Positions 34,614 through 43,430 of a stretch of DNA of 64,000 bases are shown here, piece by piece. Source of the stretch: Bradyrhizobium sp. WSM1417. GTDB lineage: Bacteria > Pseudomonadota > Alphaproteobacteria > Rhizobiales > Xanthobacteraceae. The position numbers and the translations under genes are program-made. The stretch's first letter is position 1, and the number at the start of each line of letters is the position of its first letter. Where the stretch lies: the NCBI RefSeq assembly GCF_000515415.1, contig NZ_KI911783.1, positions 4,950,392-5,014,391 of the forward strand, written 5' to 3'. The notes beneath the pieces are model-generated. The model made no database searches and was not told where the DNA came from. It saw only the letters and a program-made list of their open reading frames with translations.

Positions 34614-35768
34614 ATGCTGAAGGTGCTGGCAGGAAATCTCTCCGCTCCGCTCAACATCGATGGCTTACATTTGGCTAGGTATCTTGAGCGCAGCGACGCG
34701 ATATTTCAGTCGTTATGTGACCACCTCTTGCTCCATGACAAGATCCTGATCCCGGTACAAGATTATCTCGCGGCCACCGGCTTGCTCATGCTGGTAGGAG
34801 AAGCAAATCTCGCGACATTGATCGCCGAAGACAGAATTGGATTCGTCCGCCTGCGGGGCTCTCTTGGCTACGTACAAGGAAACGGCGACGGAACCGTTGT
34901 TGCATACATGGATCCGAGTGGGCAACGACCGGACTGTTCTCCTGTGCCGGAGTCCATATCTGCGGCGCTTACTCACGCGCGGCGTCCCCCCAAGAACCGT
35001 CAGCGACTCATAAACGTTATCTTCGCTGGCACAAGCGAACTTGAAATGGCCGCCGTATCAGGCGCCACTCAGCTCGACACCATTTCAGATCTGAAGCAAA
35101 CGTCTCTGTGGAAGGATGAGTTTGCCACCGCCAATCCAGCGCTTTTGAACTTACCCGGAATGCCCCCCATGCAAGTTCGCGTGCTTGGACCGGGGACCAA
35201 GGTCGAAACCGACCCAGTCGATGCCTGCCTGGCACTCCATCTTGTAAACATCGAACTCTATCTTGCGCGTCACTTTCAATGCGAGAGCACGCATACCGCA
35301 TCGCCGATAGCAGACTCGATCGCCCTGAAGTTAGCTCGTTTAACAAATGGCCAAGCATCTGGTGAGTTAGCTTGGGATTTTCTGAGCTATTCGAGCGTAC
35401 CGTCGATTTCACGAGCGATTATCGATGATGAAGCCGCCTTCGCGAAATTTATCAAACTATCCGGCAGCCAGCACGCACGAGCGTTCCGACAGTGGTTTCA
35501 TAGCCATCGGAACCTAAGTGAGAAGGAACTGGTTACTGCCTATGTCGATATCCTGCAGGATACGCCTATGGCTCAAACACCTACTGCGAAGACGATCAGA
35601 ATTGCCGCTTCGCTTGGTTTGGGTGCTATTGGCTTGGGAAGTTTGATGGATGTGGCCAGTAGCATGACGGACAACTTTGTCATCGATAAACTCTTTCGAG
35701 AGCCAAGCGTTCGGTTCTTTGTTCAAGACCTCAGGAAATTCTCCAACCGCATTAGCCGGCGACAATGA
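34614..35768 (+). CDS. Cargo gene at the recG 3' end, unknown 384-residue protein
   Basis: Starts at ATG 34614, with GGGAGA ahead of it. It lies 33 bp after recG and before the second recG end. The base composition and codons are visibly AT-richer than the neighbours, so it is probably acquired. No signal peptide. The N-terminal 200 residues form a soluble alpha/beta region (YLERSDAIFQSLCDHLLLHDKILIPVQDYLAATGLLMLVGEANL; DRIGFVRLRGSLGYVQG). A weak hydrophobic stretch (TIRIAASLGLGAIGLGSLMDVA) comes near residue 330, then a basic tail (FVQDLRKFSNRISRRQ). I do not recognise a domain. A single-gene defence or addiction role would fit its setting, but this is inference only. Confidence 0.7.
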   Translation: MLKVLAGNLSAPLNIDGLHLARYLERSDAIFQSLCDHLLLHDKILIPVQDYLAATGLLMLVGEANLATLIAEDRIGFVRLRGSLGYVQGNGDGTVVAYMDPSGQRPDCSPVPESISAALTHARRPPKNRQRLINVIFAGTSELEMAAVSGATQLDTISDLKQTSLWKDEFATANPALLNLPGMPPMQVRVLGPGTKVETDPVDACLALHLVNIELYLARHFQCESTHTASPIADSIALKLARLTNGQASGELAWDFLSYSSVPSISRAIIDDEAAFAKFIKLSGSQHARAFRQWFHSHRNLSEKELVTAYVDILQDTPMAQTPTAKTIRIAASLGLGAIGLGSLMDVASSMTDNFVIDKLFREPSVRFFVQDLRKFSNRISRRQ

Positions 35769-35865
35769 TCAAGTCTCTTCCTATGAGAGTCCCTTGGAAA
35801 AGAGGCTGACGTCGCCCAACGGAGAGACCCACGGTTTCTGCTCGAGGGTTAAGCGAGATAGAGCA

Positions 35866-36224
35866 GCATCGGGCGCGGCTCGGAGGCCTCGACCTGTCTG
35901 CTGCTCTACTCCGATCCGCTCGGCGAAATGTCGAAGGCCCGGCTGAAGGTGATCCGCGAGACCACCGACGGTTTTCGCATCGCCGAGGAAGATCTGAAGC
36001 TGCGCGGCGAAGGCGATGTGCTCGGCGTGCGTCAGAGCGGCCTGCCCGGCTACCGCATCGCCCGCTCGGAGGTGCACGGCCAGCTCATCACGCAGGCCCG
36101 CGACGAGGCGCTGCGCATCCTGAAGGACGATCCGAAACTCAAGGGCGAGCGCGGCGAGGCGTTGCGATGCCTGCTGTATCTGTATGAGCGGGATGAAGCG
36201 ATCCCGCTGATCGGAGCGGGTTAG
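35866..36224 (+). pseudogene. Detached duplicate of the recG 3' end
   Basis: Encodes the last 118 or so residues of RecG (RIGRGSEASTC... to the end) without any 5' part. An internal ATG at 35928 opens 98 residues (MSKARLKVIRETTDGF), but there is no good ribosome site, so expression is doubtful. It stops at TAG 36222-36224 and overlaps the end of the convergent ketopantoate reductase gene by 4 bp. That tight junction suggests it is the original recG end, and that the copy joined to the complete recG came in with the cargo gene at 34614. Confidence 0.85.
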
Positions 36225-37150
36225 CCGGCCGCTCGTTGCCGCCCAATCTCATAAGCCGCCACATGCGCGCGGGCCAAATCCAGCAGCGGCGTGTCGATGC
36301 CGAGTGCACGTGCCCGGTTGGCCATATCGCCGAGGATATGCTCCGCCTCGGTGATCGAGCCCCGCTCGATATCACGCAGCATCGAGGCCTTGAGCGGGGA
36401 ATCCGGGGTCGTGAACAGCTTGCGGTCAAACTCGATAAAAGGCGCTCGCGGCTCAAAACCTGATGCCGTCGCGACGGCGCAGCATTCGGCAAACAGCCGG
36501 AAGATGGATTGCTCGCCGTTCGGAACGGCCAGAATGTCTCCGATGCTTGCACGCATCAGGCAGGTGATGCCGGCGAGCGTCGAGAGCTGGACGAATTTCT
36601 CCCACATGTCCTGCATGATCGCTTCGCTGGCGCGCACGTCGATGCCGGGCACGTGCAGCAGCGTCTCCAGGGCCAGCACACGCTCGCTCAACGAACCCTC
36701 GATCTCGCCGAAGACGATGGTCTGATTGGCCATGAACTGAACGACACGGCCATCCGCATCGAGCCCGGCACTGACGTTCGCGAGCCCGCCGAGGACGCAG
36801 CTCGCGCCGAACCGCGCCGTCAGGGCGTCGACATGTTTCAAGCCATTGAGGATCGGCAAAATCATCGTGTTGGCGCCAATGGCCGGGGCAAACTGGGCCA
36901 TCGCATCGTCGAGCGAGTAGGATTTCACCCCGACGAGCACGACGTCGAAGGTTTCCTTGAGATCGTTGGCCAGGATGACGTTCGGCTTCACGGCAAAGTC
37001 GCCGTGCGGGCTCACGACCTGCAATCCATTCCGCCGCAATTGCTCCGCACGCCCGACCCGCACCAGAAAAGTCACGTCGGCGTCGGCTCGGACCAGGCGC
37101 GCGCCGTAATAGCCTCCAAGCGCTCCCGCGCCGATGACGAGCACTCTCAT
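36221..37150 (-). CDS. 2-dehydropantoate 2-reductase (ApbA/PanE family)
   Basis: 309 residues from ATG 37150 (MRVLVIGAGALGGYYGARLVRADADVTFLVR), with GGGAG ahead; a nine-residue longer form is possible. NADP-binding GAGALGGYYG at the start, LVGVKSYSLDDAM and PILNGLKHVDAL in the middle, and the catalytic Lys/Glu region MWEKFVQLSTLAGITCLMRASIG. The enzyme reduces ketopantoate for pantothenate and CoA synthesis; several paralogues in rhizobia act on other substrates, so I do not give the gene symbol panE. It ends on the duplicated recG end. Confidence 0.87.
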   Translation of the reverse strand: MRVLVIGAGALGGYYGARLVRADADVTFLVRVGRAEQLRRNGLQVVSPHGDFAVKPNVILANDLKETFDVVLVGVKSYSLDDAMAQFAPAIGANTMILPILNGLKHVDALTARFGASCVLGGLANVSAGLDADGRVVQFMANQTIVFGEIEGSLSERVLALETLLHVPGIDVRASEAIMQDMWEKFVQLSTLAGITCLMRASIGDILAVPNGEQSIFRLFAECCAVATASGFEPRAPFIEFDRKLFTTPDSPLKASMLRDIERGSITEAEHILGDMANRARALGIDTPLLDLARAHVAAYEIGRQRAAG

Positions 37151-37253
37151 TCGAACTCCCATGTCAAACGCGGCCATTCAGCCATCCCGCCCCTGGAACG
37201 GCAAGTTGAAATCCAATCTTTCGCCTCGACTGTTTTCGTGAAACCTTGCAGCG

Positions 37254-37769
37254 ATGCGCCGGATCATCGTCGTGGGCTGCCAGGGCAGCGGAAAGACGAG
37301 CCTCTCCCGAAATCTCGGGCGAAAGCTCGGGCTGCCCGTGGTGCATCTCGACGTGCTCTACTGGCGGCCGGGCTGGAAGCCATCCGACAAACCGAGCTTC
37401 CGGGCGCGCGTCATTGATGCGATCGCGGGCGACGCATGGGTTGTCGACGGCAGCTTCTCGGGACTTGCTTTCGATCTCACGCTCGCGCGCGCCGATACGC
37501 TGGTCATCATCGACCGCCCGCGCTGGCTCTGCCAGTGGCGCATTCTCCTGCGCTCCGCCTTCGATCGCGACAGGACCCGGCCTGACCTCCCCGAAGGGTG
37601 CCCCGAGCAGTTCGACTGGAAACTGATGCGGGAGGCGTGGCGCTACGACACCGAGCGCGCGCCTGTCATCGAGGCCGAGCGCGTGCAGTATGGCCCTGAC
37701 GTCCCAGTCGTGCGCTTGAGACGCGATCGGGACATCCGGGGTTTTCTGGATTCGGTGCACGGCAGATGA
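37254..37769 (+). CDS. Small P-loop kinase-like protein (adenylate kinase/topology modulator type)
   Basis: 171 residues. Walker A is VVGCQGSGKTSLSRNLGRKLGLPVVHLD. The layout (VLYWRPGWKPSDKPSFRARVIDAIAGDAWVVDGSF, then DTLVIIDRPRWLCQWRILLRSAFDR and a C-terminal VVRLRRDRDIRGFL) is that of the FlaR/topology-modulation group of adenylate-kinase-like P-loop proteins. The substrate is unknown. It is divergent from the reductase gene and convergent with the next oxidoreductase gene. Confidence 0.82.
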   Translation: MRRIIVVGCQGSGKTSLSRNLGRKLGLPVVHLDVLYWRPGWKPSDKPSFRARVIDAIAGDAWVVDGSFSGLAFDLTLARADTLVIIDRPRWLCQWRILLRSAFDRDRTRPDLPEGCPEQFDWKLMREAWRYDTERAPVIEAERVQYGPDVPVVRLRRDRDIRGFLDSVHGR

Positions 37770-37797
37770 TCGATGGCTGTAACGCGAGACCGGACGA

Positions 37798-38655
37798 TCA
37801 GGATTTCTTCTGCGCAATACGTGCGGAGAATGCCTTCATCAGGTCGGTATCCGCCGCCTCGCCTTTAGCGTCCTCGGCGAGATGCTCGAACCAGCGCGCA
37901 AAGCCTTCGTAAACCTGGCTCGCCGGATGATCGGGGCCGAGAAAGCCGGAAATCTCCCGCATCTCCGCAACCCAGCGATAGGCTTTCGGAATCATGTCCG
38001 GCAACGCGACTTCAAGCCGGGCCAGAACCGCGGGCTGGCTGAGTGCGAGTTCGTCGCGTAGCGCATCAGCAGCCCCCGCTTTCGTTGCCGCGACCACCAT
38101 CGCCGAGCCGATCCCGGCGAGGCCCTTGACGATGCCGGCGTAGGACATTTTGAGCGCAGACGCGGCGCCGACCGGCCCTTCGACGATCCGCACGTTGAGC
38201 CCGAAATCCTTCAGCACGGCGACATCCTTGGCGTGCTCGCCGGACATGTAGAAGGCCGGGCTCTTGCCTCCGGGCTGGGGCGGGAAGCCGATGATGCCGG
38301 CATCGACAAACGGCGCCTGTGCCGAGCCGATGATCTCCTCGATCCTCATCACGGTATCGACGTTGACGGCATTGCAATCGACCACGACCGGCTTCTTCTC
38401 GCGCCGGACGATCAGGCCGGCCAGCCGCTCGGCGAGCGCCACGGCTTCGCCCGGCGGCACGATCGAGAGGATGATGTCGGCGTCCGCGATCGCGTCGTCC
38501 TCGGCGCCGATCATGCCGGCATCCGCGGCGCGATTGCACGTCGCCTCGCTCCGCCCTCTCAACGACGTCAGCACGCGCGCACCGTGCTCGCCGAGACGTC
38601 GGGCCACGGCACTGCCCATGGCACCAGGCGCGAGGATCGCAATGGTTTTGGACAT
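37798..38655 (-). CDS. NAD(P)-dependent oxidoreductase, 6-phosphogluconate/3-hydroxyisobutyrate dehydrogenase-like with DUF1932
   Basis: 285 residues from ATG 38655 (MSKTIAILAPGAMGSAVARRLGEHGARVLTSLRGRS). The dinucleotide-binding GxGxxG is written APGAMGSAVA. The substrate region FVDAGIIGFPPQPGGKSPAFYMSGEHA and the catalytic-lysine helix GAASALKMSYAGIVKGLAGIGSAM follow. The C-terminal part is DUF1932-like. Members reduce or oxidise beta-hydroxy acids; the substrate is not known. Monocistronic, with a 104-bp gap to the DUF502 gene on the same strand. Confidence 0.85.
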   Translation of the reverse strand: MSKTIAILAPGAMGSAVARRLGEHGARVLTSLRGRSEATCNRAADAGMIGAEDDAIADADIILSIVPPGEAVALAERLAGLIVRREKKPVVVDCNAVNVDTVMRIEEIIGSAQAPFVDAGIIGFPPQPGGKSPAFYMSGEHAKDVAVLKDFGLNVRIVEGPVGAASALKMSYAGIVKGLAGIGSAMVVAATKAGAADALRDELALSQPAVLARLEVALPDMIPKAYRWVAEMREISGFLGPDHPASQVYEGFARWFEHLAEDAKGEAADTDLMKAFSARIAQKKS

Positions 38656-38759
38656 CGTGCGCTCCAGATCGAATTTCGAGCAACGCGCTCGGTTCAACCG
38701 GAGACTAGCAGAGGACGGGACGCCCGCGTGAACGGCGGCCATCCCGCAGAGGAATGGCC

Positions 38760-39530
38760 CTACTCCACCTTCGCAGGCTGGGGCTGGAGCGCCGAGGCGT
38801 TGGCAATACGCGCGGCATTCGCCATGCCCGCCAGCGCCGCTGCCTTCTTCGAATCGGGCGCCGAGCCCGGCTGCACGACGCCGGCCGACATGATCAGCGT
38901 CGCGGCGTCCTCGGTGCTCATGTCGACCTCGACGATCTTGCTCTTGGGCACGTAGAAGAAGAAGCCGGTGGTCGGGTTCGGCGAACACGGCAGAAACACC
39001 GAGACGTGCTCCTCCTGACCCGGCAGGCTGCGGGAGACATCCTCGTTCGGCGCTTGCGAGATCAGCACGATCGACCACATGCCCGGCGAGGGAAACTCGA
39101 CCAGGCCGACCTTGCGGAAGCTCGAGCCCTTGCCCGAGAACAGCGTCTCGAACACCTGCTTCAGGCCGCGGTAGATGGCGCGCACCGCCGGGATGCGGCC
39201 GAGGAAGGTCTCGCCGACATCGACCAGCGTTCGGCCGATCAGATTGGCCGCGAGGAAGCCGACCAGCGTCAACGTGAAGAATGCGACAATCAGTCCCCAG
39301 CCGGGGATGACGTACGGCATGTAGGTTTCAGGCCGATAGGCCAGCGGCACGAAGGGCCGCACCACGCCATCAACCCAGGTGACGAACCACCACACCAGAT
39401 AAAAGGTGATCGCAACCGGTCCCGTCACGACGAGACCGGTGAGGAAATAATTGCGAAAGCGGCCTATCAGGCCGGTATGCGGCTCCGGCACGGGATCAAG
39501 AGGCGCTGGCGCGTCGTCACGGGGGTTCAT
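38760..39530 (-). CDS. DUF502 membrane protein
   Basis: 256 residues. Two transmembrane segments are visible: NYFLTGLVVTGPVAITFYLVWWFV (residues about 27-50) and PGWGLIVAFFTLTLVGFLAANLIGRTLVD (about 76-103). The family core is GETFLGRIPAVRAIYRGLKQVFETLFSGKGSSFRKVGLVEFPSPGMWSIVLISQ, then VFLPCSPNPTTGFFFYVPKSKIVEVDMSTEDAATLIMSAG. DUF502 proteins are conserved across alphaproteobacteria and plants, and their function is unknown. It lies just downstream of glmS on the same strand, 88 bp apart. Confidence 0.87.
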   Translation of the reverse strand: MNPRDDAPAPLDPVPEPHTGLIGRFRNYFLTGLVVTGPVAITFYLVWWFVTWVDGVVRPFVPLAYRPETYMPYVIPGWGLIVAFFTLTLVGFLAANLIGRTLVDVGETFLGRIPAVRAIYRGLKQVFETLFSGKGSSFRKVGLVEFPSPGMWSIVLISQAPNEDVSRSLPGQEEHVSVFLPCSPNPTTGFFFYVPKSKIVEVDMSTEDAATLIMSAGVVQPGSAPDSKKAAALAGMANAARIANASALQPQPAKVE

Positions 39531-39618
39531 TCGGGTTCCAGGTCGGTCGCTTCGTTCAAGCTAGGGTCTTCTAGCAGGTTTTGGAAGACCACGAAGCGTT
39601 CCGGCCCGACCCTTCCGC

Positions 39619-41445
39619 CTATTCCACCGTCACGGATTTCGCGAGATTGCGCGGCTGGTCGACGTCGGTCCCCATGATCACCGCCGTATGATAGGCGAGC
39701 AGCTGAACCGGGACGGCATAGACCATCGGCGTGAACGCCGCCGCCATGTCAGGCATGACGATGGTGACGAGGGATTCGACGGTCGCCTCCGCCGCGCCTT
39801 TTGCGTCGGTCATCAGGATGATCTTGCCGCCGCGAGCAGCGACCTCCTGCATGTTGGAGACGGTCTTTTCGAACACCCGGTCGTAGGGCGCGATGACGAC
39901 GACGGGCATGGTCTCGTCGATCAGCGCAATCGGGCCATGCTTGAGCTCGCCGGCGGCATAACCCTCGGCGTGGATGTAGGAGATCTCCTTCAGCTTCAAA
40001 GCGCCTTCGAGGGCGAGCGGGAAGCTGGTGCCGCGGCCGAGATAGAGCACGTCGCGCGATTTCGCGATCTCGCGCGCGAGCTTCTCGATCTGGAGCTCGG
40101 TGGAGAGCGCATCCGACATCAGACGCGGAATCTCGACGAGCCCGTGGACCAGCTTGGTCTCGTCCTCGTCGGACAGTTCGCCGCGGGCCTTGCCGGCCGC
40201 GATCGCAAGATTTGCCAATACCATGAGCTGGCAGGTGAAGGCCTTGGTCGAGGCGACGCCGATCTCGGGGCCGGCCAGCGTTGGCAGCACGGTCTCGCTC
40301 TCGCGCGCGATCGTCGAGGTCGGCACGTTGACGACGGCCACCGTGTGCACGCCTTCGGCCTTGGCGTAGCGCAGCGCGGCCAGGGTGTCGGCGGTCTCAC
40401 CCGACTGCGAGATGAAGATGGCGAGATCCCCCTTGCGCAAGGGCGCCTCGCGGTAACGGAATTCGGAGGCGACATCGACCTCGACCGGCACGCGCGCGAA
40501 ACGTTCGAACCAGTATTTTGCGACGAAGCCGGCGTAGCTCGCAGTGCCGCAGGCCGTGATGTTGATGCGCTGGATATTCTTGAAGTCGAACGGCAGCTTG
40601 ACCGGCAGCGAGACCCGCTCGGTCGCCATGTCGACATAGCGTGCCAGCGTGTGGCCGACCACTTCCGGCTGCTCGTGGATCTCCTTGGCCATGAAGTGGC
40701 GATAGTTGGCCTTGTCGACCAGCGAGGTCGAGGCGGCGTGCTTGGTCTTCTCGCGCTGGACGGCGTGGCCGTCCTTGTCGAAGATCGAAGCGCTCGTATG
40801 GGTCAGCACGACCCAGTCGCCGTCCTCGAGATAGCTGATCGTGTCGGTGAACGGCCCAAGCGCGATGGCGTCGGAGCCGAGATACATCTCGCCGTCACCA
40901 TAGCCGATCGCGAGCGGCGGACCGTTGCGGGCGCCAATCATCAAATCGTCCTCGCCGGCGAAGATGAAGCCGAGCGCGAAGGCGCCGCGCAGCCGCGCCA
41001 GCGTCAATTTCACCGCTTCCACGGGCTTGTTGCCGCGAGTGAGCAGATCGTCGACGAGATGCAGCACGATCTCGGTGTCGGTCTGGGTGTGGAACACCGT
41101 GCCTTTCTTCTCGAGCTCCTCGCGCAGCTCGCGGAAATTCTCGATGATGCCGTTGTGAACCACGGCGACACGGTCGGTCGCGTGCGGATGCGCATTGTTC
41201 ACGGTCGGCTTGCCATGGGTGGCCCAGCGGGTGTGACCGATTCCGGTCGTGCCCTTGAGCGGCTCGGCTTCCAGCCGCTTCTCCAGATTCTTCAGCTTGC
41301 CCTCGGCGCGGCGGCGCTCGAGATGCTTGCCTTCCAGCGTGGCGACGCCCGCGGAATCATAGCCCCGATATTCAAGACGTTTGAGCGAATCCACCAATTG
41401 CTCTGCAACCGGCTCGCGCCCGAGAATGCCGACAATCCCGCACAT
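39619..41445 (-). CDS. glmS: Glutamine-fructose-6-phosphate aminotransferase GlmS
   Basis: 608 residues from ATG 41445 (MCGIVGILGREPVAEQLVDSLKRLEYRGYDSAG), so that Cys2 is the N-terminal nucleophile of the glutaminase domain; longer frames would mask it. Two SIS sugar isomerase domains follow (ITACGTASYAGFVAKYWFER; FISQSGETADTLAALRYAK; YLGRGTSFPLALEGALKLKEISYIHAEGYAAGELKHGP), and the end is PRNLAKSVTVE, as in other GlmS. It makes glucosamine-6-phosphate, the first step to UDP-GlcNAc, and so feeds GlmU, encoded 0.4 kb away on the same strand. No glmS ribozyme was seen upstream. Confidence 0.96.
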   Translation of the reverse strand: MCGIVGILGREPVAEQLVDSLKRLEYRGYDSAGVATLEGKHLERRRAEGKLKNLEKRLEAEPLKGTTGIGHTRWATHGKPTVNNAHPHATDRVAVVHNGIIENFRELREELEKKGTVFHTQTDTEIVLHLVDDLLTRGNKPVEAVKLTLARLRGAFALGFIFAGEDDLMIGARNGPPLAIGYGDGEMYLGSDAIALGPFTDTISYLEDGDWVVLTHTSASIFDKDGHAVQREKTKHAASTSLVDKANYRHFMAKEIHEQPEVVGHTLARYVDMATERVSLPVKLPFDFKNIQRINITACGTASYAGFVAKYWFERFARVPVEVDVASEFRYREAPLRKGDLAIFISQSGETADTLAALRYAKAEGVHTVAVVNVPTSTIARESETVLPTLAGPEIGVASTKAFTCQLMVLANLAIAAGKARGELSDEDETKLVHGLVEIPRLMSDALSTELQIEKLAREIAKSRDVLYLGRGTSFPLALEGALKLKEISYIHAEGYAAGELKHGPIALIDETMPVVVIAPYDRVFEKTVSNMQEVAARGGKIILMTDAKGAAEATVESLVTIVMPDMAAAFTPMVYAVPVQLLAYHTAVIMGTDVDQPRNLAKSVTVE

Positions 41446-41664
41446 GCGGATCAATATCCCCCAAATCGTCGAAAAATCGCCTAAACGACGCGCTCGGTTT
41501 TTAGCGAAGTTCCTAAGGAACCAGATACTCAATAATTATTGCTGATTGAGACAGCACCGACGGCAACGCGCCTCGCCTGCGTCGAACTGGCTGAGCCTTA
41601 AACCGTGCGTGTTAACTTGTTGTCAACAAATTTGGCCAACCTTTGCGTACCAAGGAGAGAGGCC

Positions 41665-41883
41665 ATGAAAGGCTCATCCAACCGCAAAGATCTGTCATCA
41701 ATGGCGGTGCGCGCCAGCGAGACCACCGGCACGCACCTTGCGCATTGGCCGCCGCCCCAGCGCGGCAAGGAAAGCAAGCCCGTCTTCATCAAGCACGTCG
41801 CCGGCGAGCCGGCGAAGCGTGCCAAGGCGCGTGGCTGGCGACTGACTCGCGCGATCTTCTCGGAATTCGCCGACGACGAATAG
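41665..41883 (+). CDS. Small basic hypothetical protein
   Basis: 72 residues from ATG 41665, with AAGGAGAGA right in front. The sequence (MKGSSNRKDLSSMAVRASETTGTHLAHWPPPQRGKESKPVFIKHVAGEPAKRAKARGWRLTRAIFSEFADDE) is basic in the middle, acidic at the very end and without a membrane segment. It sits between divergent glmS and convergent glmU, with the stop 6 bp from that of glmU. The family is unknown to me; a nucleic-acid-binding role would be a guess. Confidence 0.6.
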   Translation: MKGSSNRKDLSSMAVRASETTGTHLAHWPPPQRGKESKPVFIKHVAGEPAKRAKARGWRLTRAIFSEFADDE

Positions 41884-41889
41884 CGGCGC

Positions 41890-43257
41890 TCATTTCGCCG
41901 GCTTCTTTTCGAGCTTCTTGCCACCCGTCTTCATCTCGCGATAGCGCGCCGCACCACCTTCGCGGACGGTCTGCGGGCTGCGCTCCAGCGCCATGGCGTC
42001 GTCCGGCACGTCGCGCGTGATCACCGAGCCCGATCCGATATAGGCGCCGTTGCCGATCGTCACCGGCGCGACCAGCGAGGAGTTGGTGCCGACGAAGGCG
42101 CCCTGCCCGATGATCGTCTTGTGCTTCTTGAAGCCGTCGTAGTTGCAGGTGATTGTGCCGGCGCCGATGTTGGAATTGGCGCCGATTGTGGCGTCCCCAA
42201 TGTAGGAGAGATGGTTGACCTTGACGCCAGCCTCGAGCGTCGCGGCCTTGGTCTCCACGAAATTGCCGATGCGCGCGCCGTCGCCGAGCGAGGTGCCGGG
42301 CCGCAGCCGCGCATAGGGGCCGATGGAGACCTTCTTGCCGAGCCTGGTCTCGACGATATGCGAGAAGGAATGGACCACCGTGCCGTCGCCGATCGAAACG
42401 CCGGGGCCGATCACCACGAACGGCTCGATCGTCACGTCGTTGCCGAACACGGTGTCCGCGGCGAGATAGACGGTTTCGGGCGCGATCAGCGTCACGCCGG
42501 CCTCCATCGCCGCCTTGCGCAGCCGCGCCTGCATCACGCTTTCGGCCTCGGCGAGCTGCGCCTTGGTGTTGATGCCGCGCACTTCGTCCTCGCTGGTTTC
42601 GATCACCACGGCATCCCATCCCTGCTCGCTGACAATGCCGACCGCGTCGGTCAGATAATATTCGCCCTTGGAATTCGCATTGCCGATCTTGTCGAGGATC
42701 GCGAGCGCGCGGCGCCCGTCGATCGCCATGACCCCGGCATTGCAGAGGTCGATCCTGCGCTCCTCGGCGCTGGCATCGGCCTGCTCGCGGATCGCGACCA
42801 GGCGGTCGCCCTCGACGATGAAGCGGCCATAGCCGGTGGGATCGGCGGCACGGAAGCCGAGCGCCGCAATCGCGGCGCCGTTGGCGAGCGGCGCGCGCAG
42901 CCGCGCAAAGGTCTCGGCCGAGATCAGCGGCGTGTCGCCGAACGCAATCAGCAAATCATCCACGCCGCGCGCAATGGCATCGCGCGCCGCCAGCACCGCA
43001 TGCGCGGTGCCGAGCCGGTCCTGTTGCACAAAGGTGAGCGCGTCGGGGCGGATGCGCTTTGCTTCGTCCGCCACCGCCTGATGGTCGGGTCCGATCACGA
43101 CCGCGAGCGAGGTGCCGGTTCCCTTCGGCGCCGCGGCGAGCACGTGGGCGAGCAGGCTCTGATGCGCGACCGAATGCAGCACTTTCGGCAGGTGTGAGCG
43201 CATACGTGTGCCTTCGCCGGCGGCGAGCACGATCGTGAGGCTGGAACGGGCGGTCAT
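41890..43257 (-). CDS. glmU: Bifunctional GlmU (GlcNAc-1-P uridyltransferase / glucosamine-1-P acetyltransferase)
   Basis: 455 residues from ATG 43257. The N-terminal uridyltransferase domain starts [29 protein letters not shown] and has [14 protein letters not shown]. The C-terminal left-handed beta-helix ([67 protein letters not shown]) carries [43 protein letters not shown], with the active His region in [11 protein letters not shown]. It makes UDP-GlcNAc for peptidoglycan and lipopolysaccharide. The coupling to glmS is by proximity only. Confidence 0.95.
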   Translation of the reverse strand: MTARSSLTIVLAAGEGTRMRSHLPKVLHSVAHQSLLAHVLAAAPKGTGTSLAVVIGPDHQAVADEAKRIRPDALTFVQQDRLGTAHAVLAARDAIARGVDDLLIAFGDTPLISAETFARLRAPLANGAAIAALGFRAADPTGYGRFIVEGDRLVAIREQADASAEERRIDLCNAGVMAIDGRRALAILDKIGNANSKGEYYLTDAVGIVSEQGWDAVVIETSEDEVRGINTKAQLAEAESVMQARLRKAAMEAGVTLIAPETVYLAADTVFGNDVTIEPFVVIGPGVSIGDGTVVHSFSHIVETRLGKKVSIGPYARLRPGTSLGDGARIGNFVETKAATLEAGVKVNHLSYIGDATIGANSNIGAGTITCNYDGFKKHKTIIGQGAFVGTNSSLVAPVTIGNGAYIGSGSVITRDVPDDAMALERSPQTVREGGAARYREMKTGGKKLEKKPAK

Positions 43258-43430
43258 CGAAATCCTGTCAATCGGCCGAATCAAGTGGCGCCAGCGGGCG
43301 ACGGCCGCCCTGATGAGCTATCGCCTTGCTACCCCCGCAAACGCCCGGAGTTCAAGTGCGACACGCTTTTCCTGTTAATGTTCCCTGATTGATTCGGGGA
43401 AGCCGGACAGGGGTTGGGCACTTAACATTC

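Noticed and set aside
39688..41484. 598-residue plus-strand frame opposite glmS
   Set aside because: Antisense shadow; glmS is complete and highly conserved.
41446..41604. glmS ribozyme or riboswitch
   Set aside because: No conserved core seen upstream of glmS, and the ribozyme is not expected in alphaproteobacteria.
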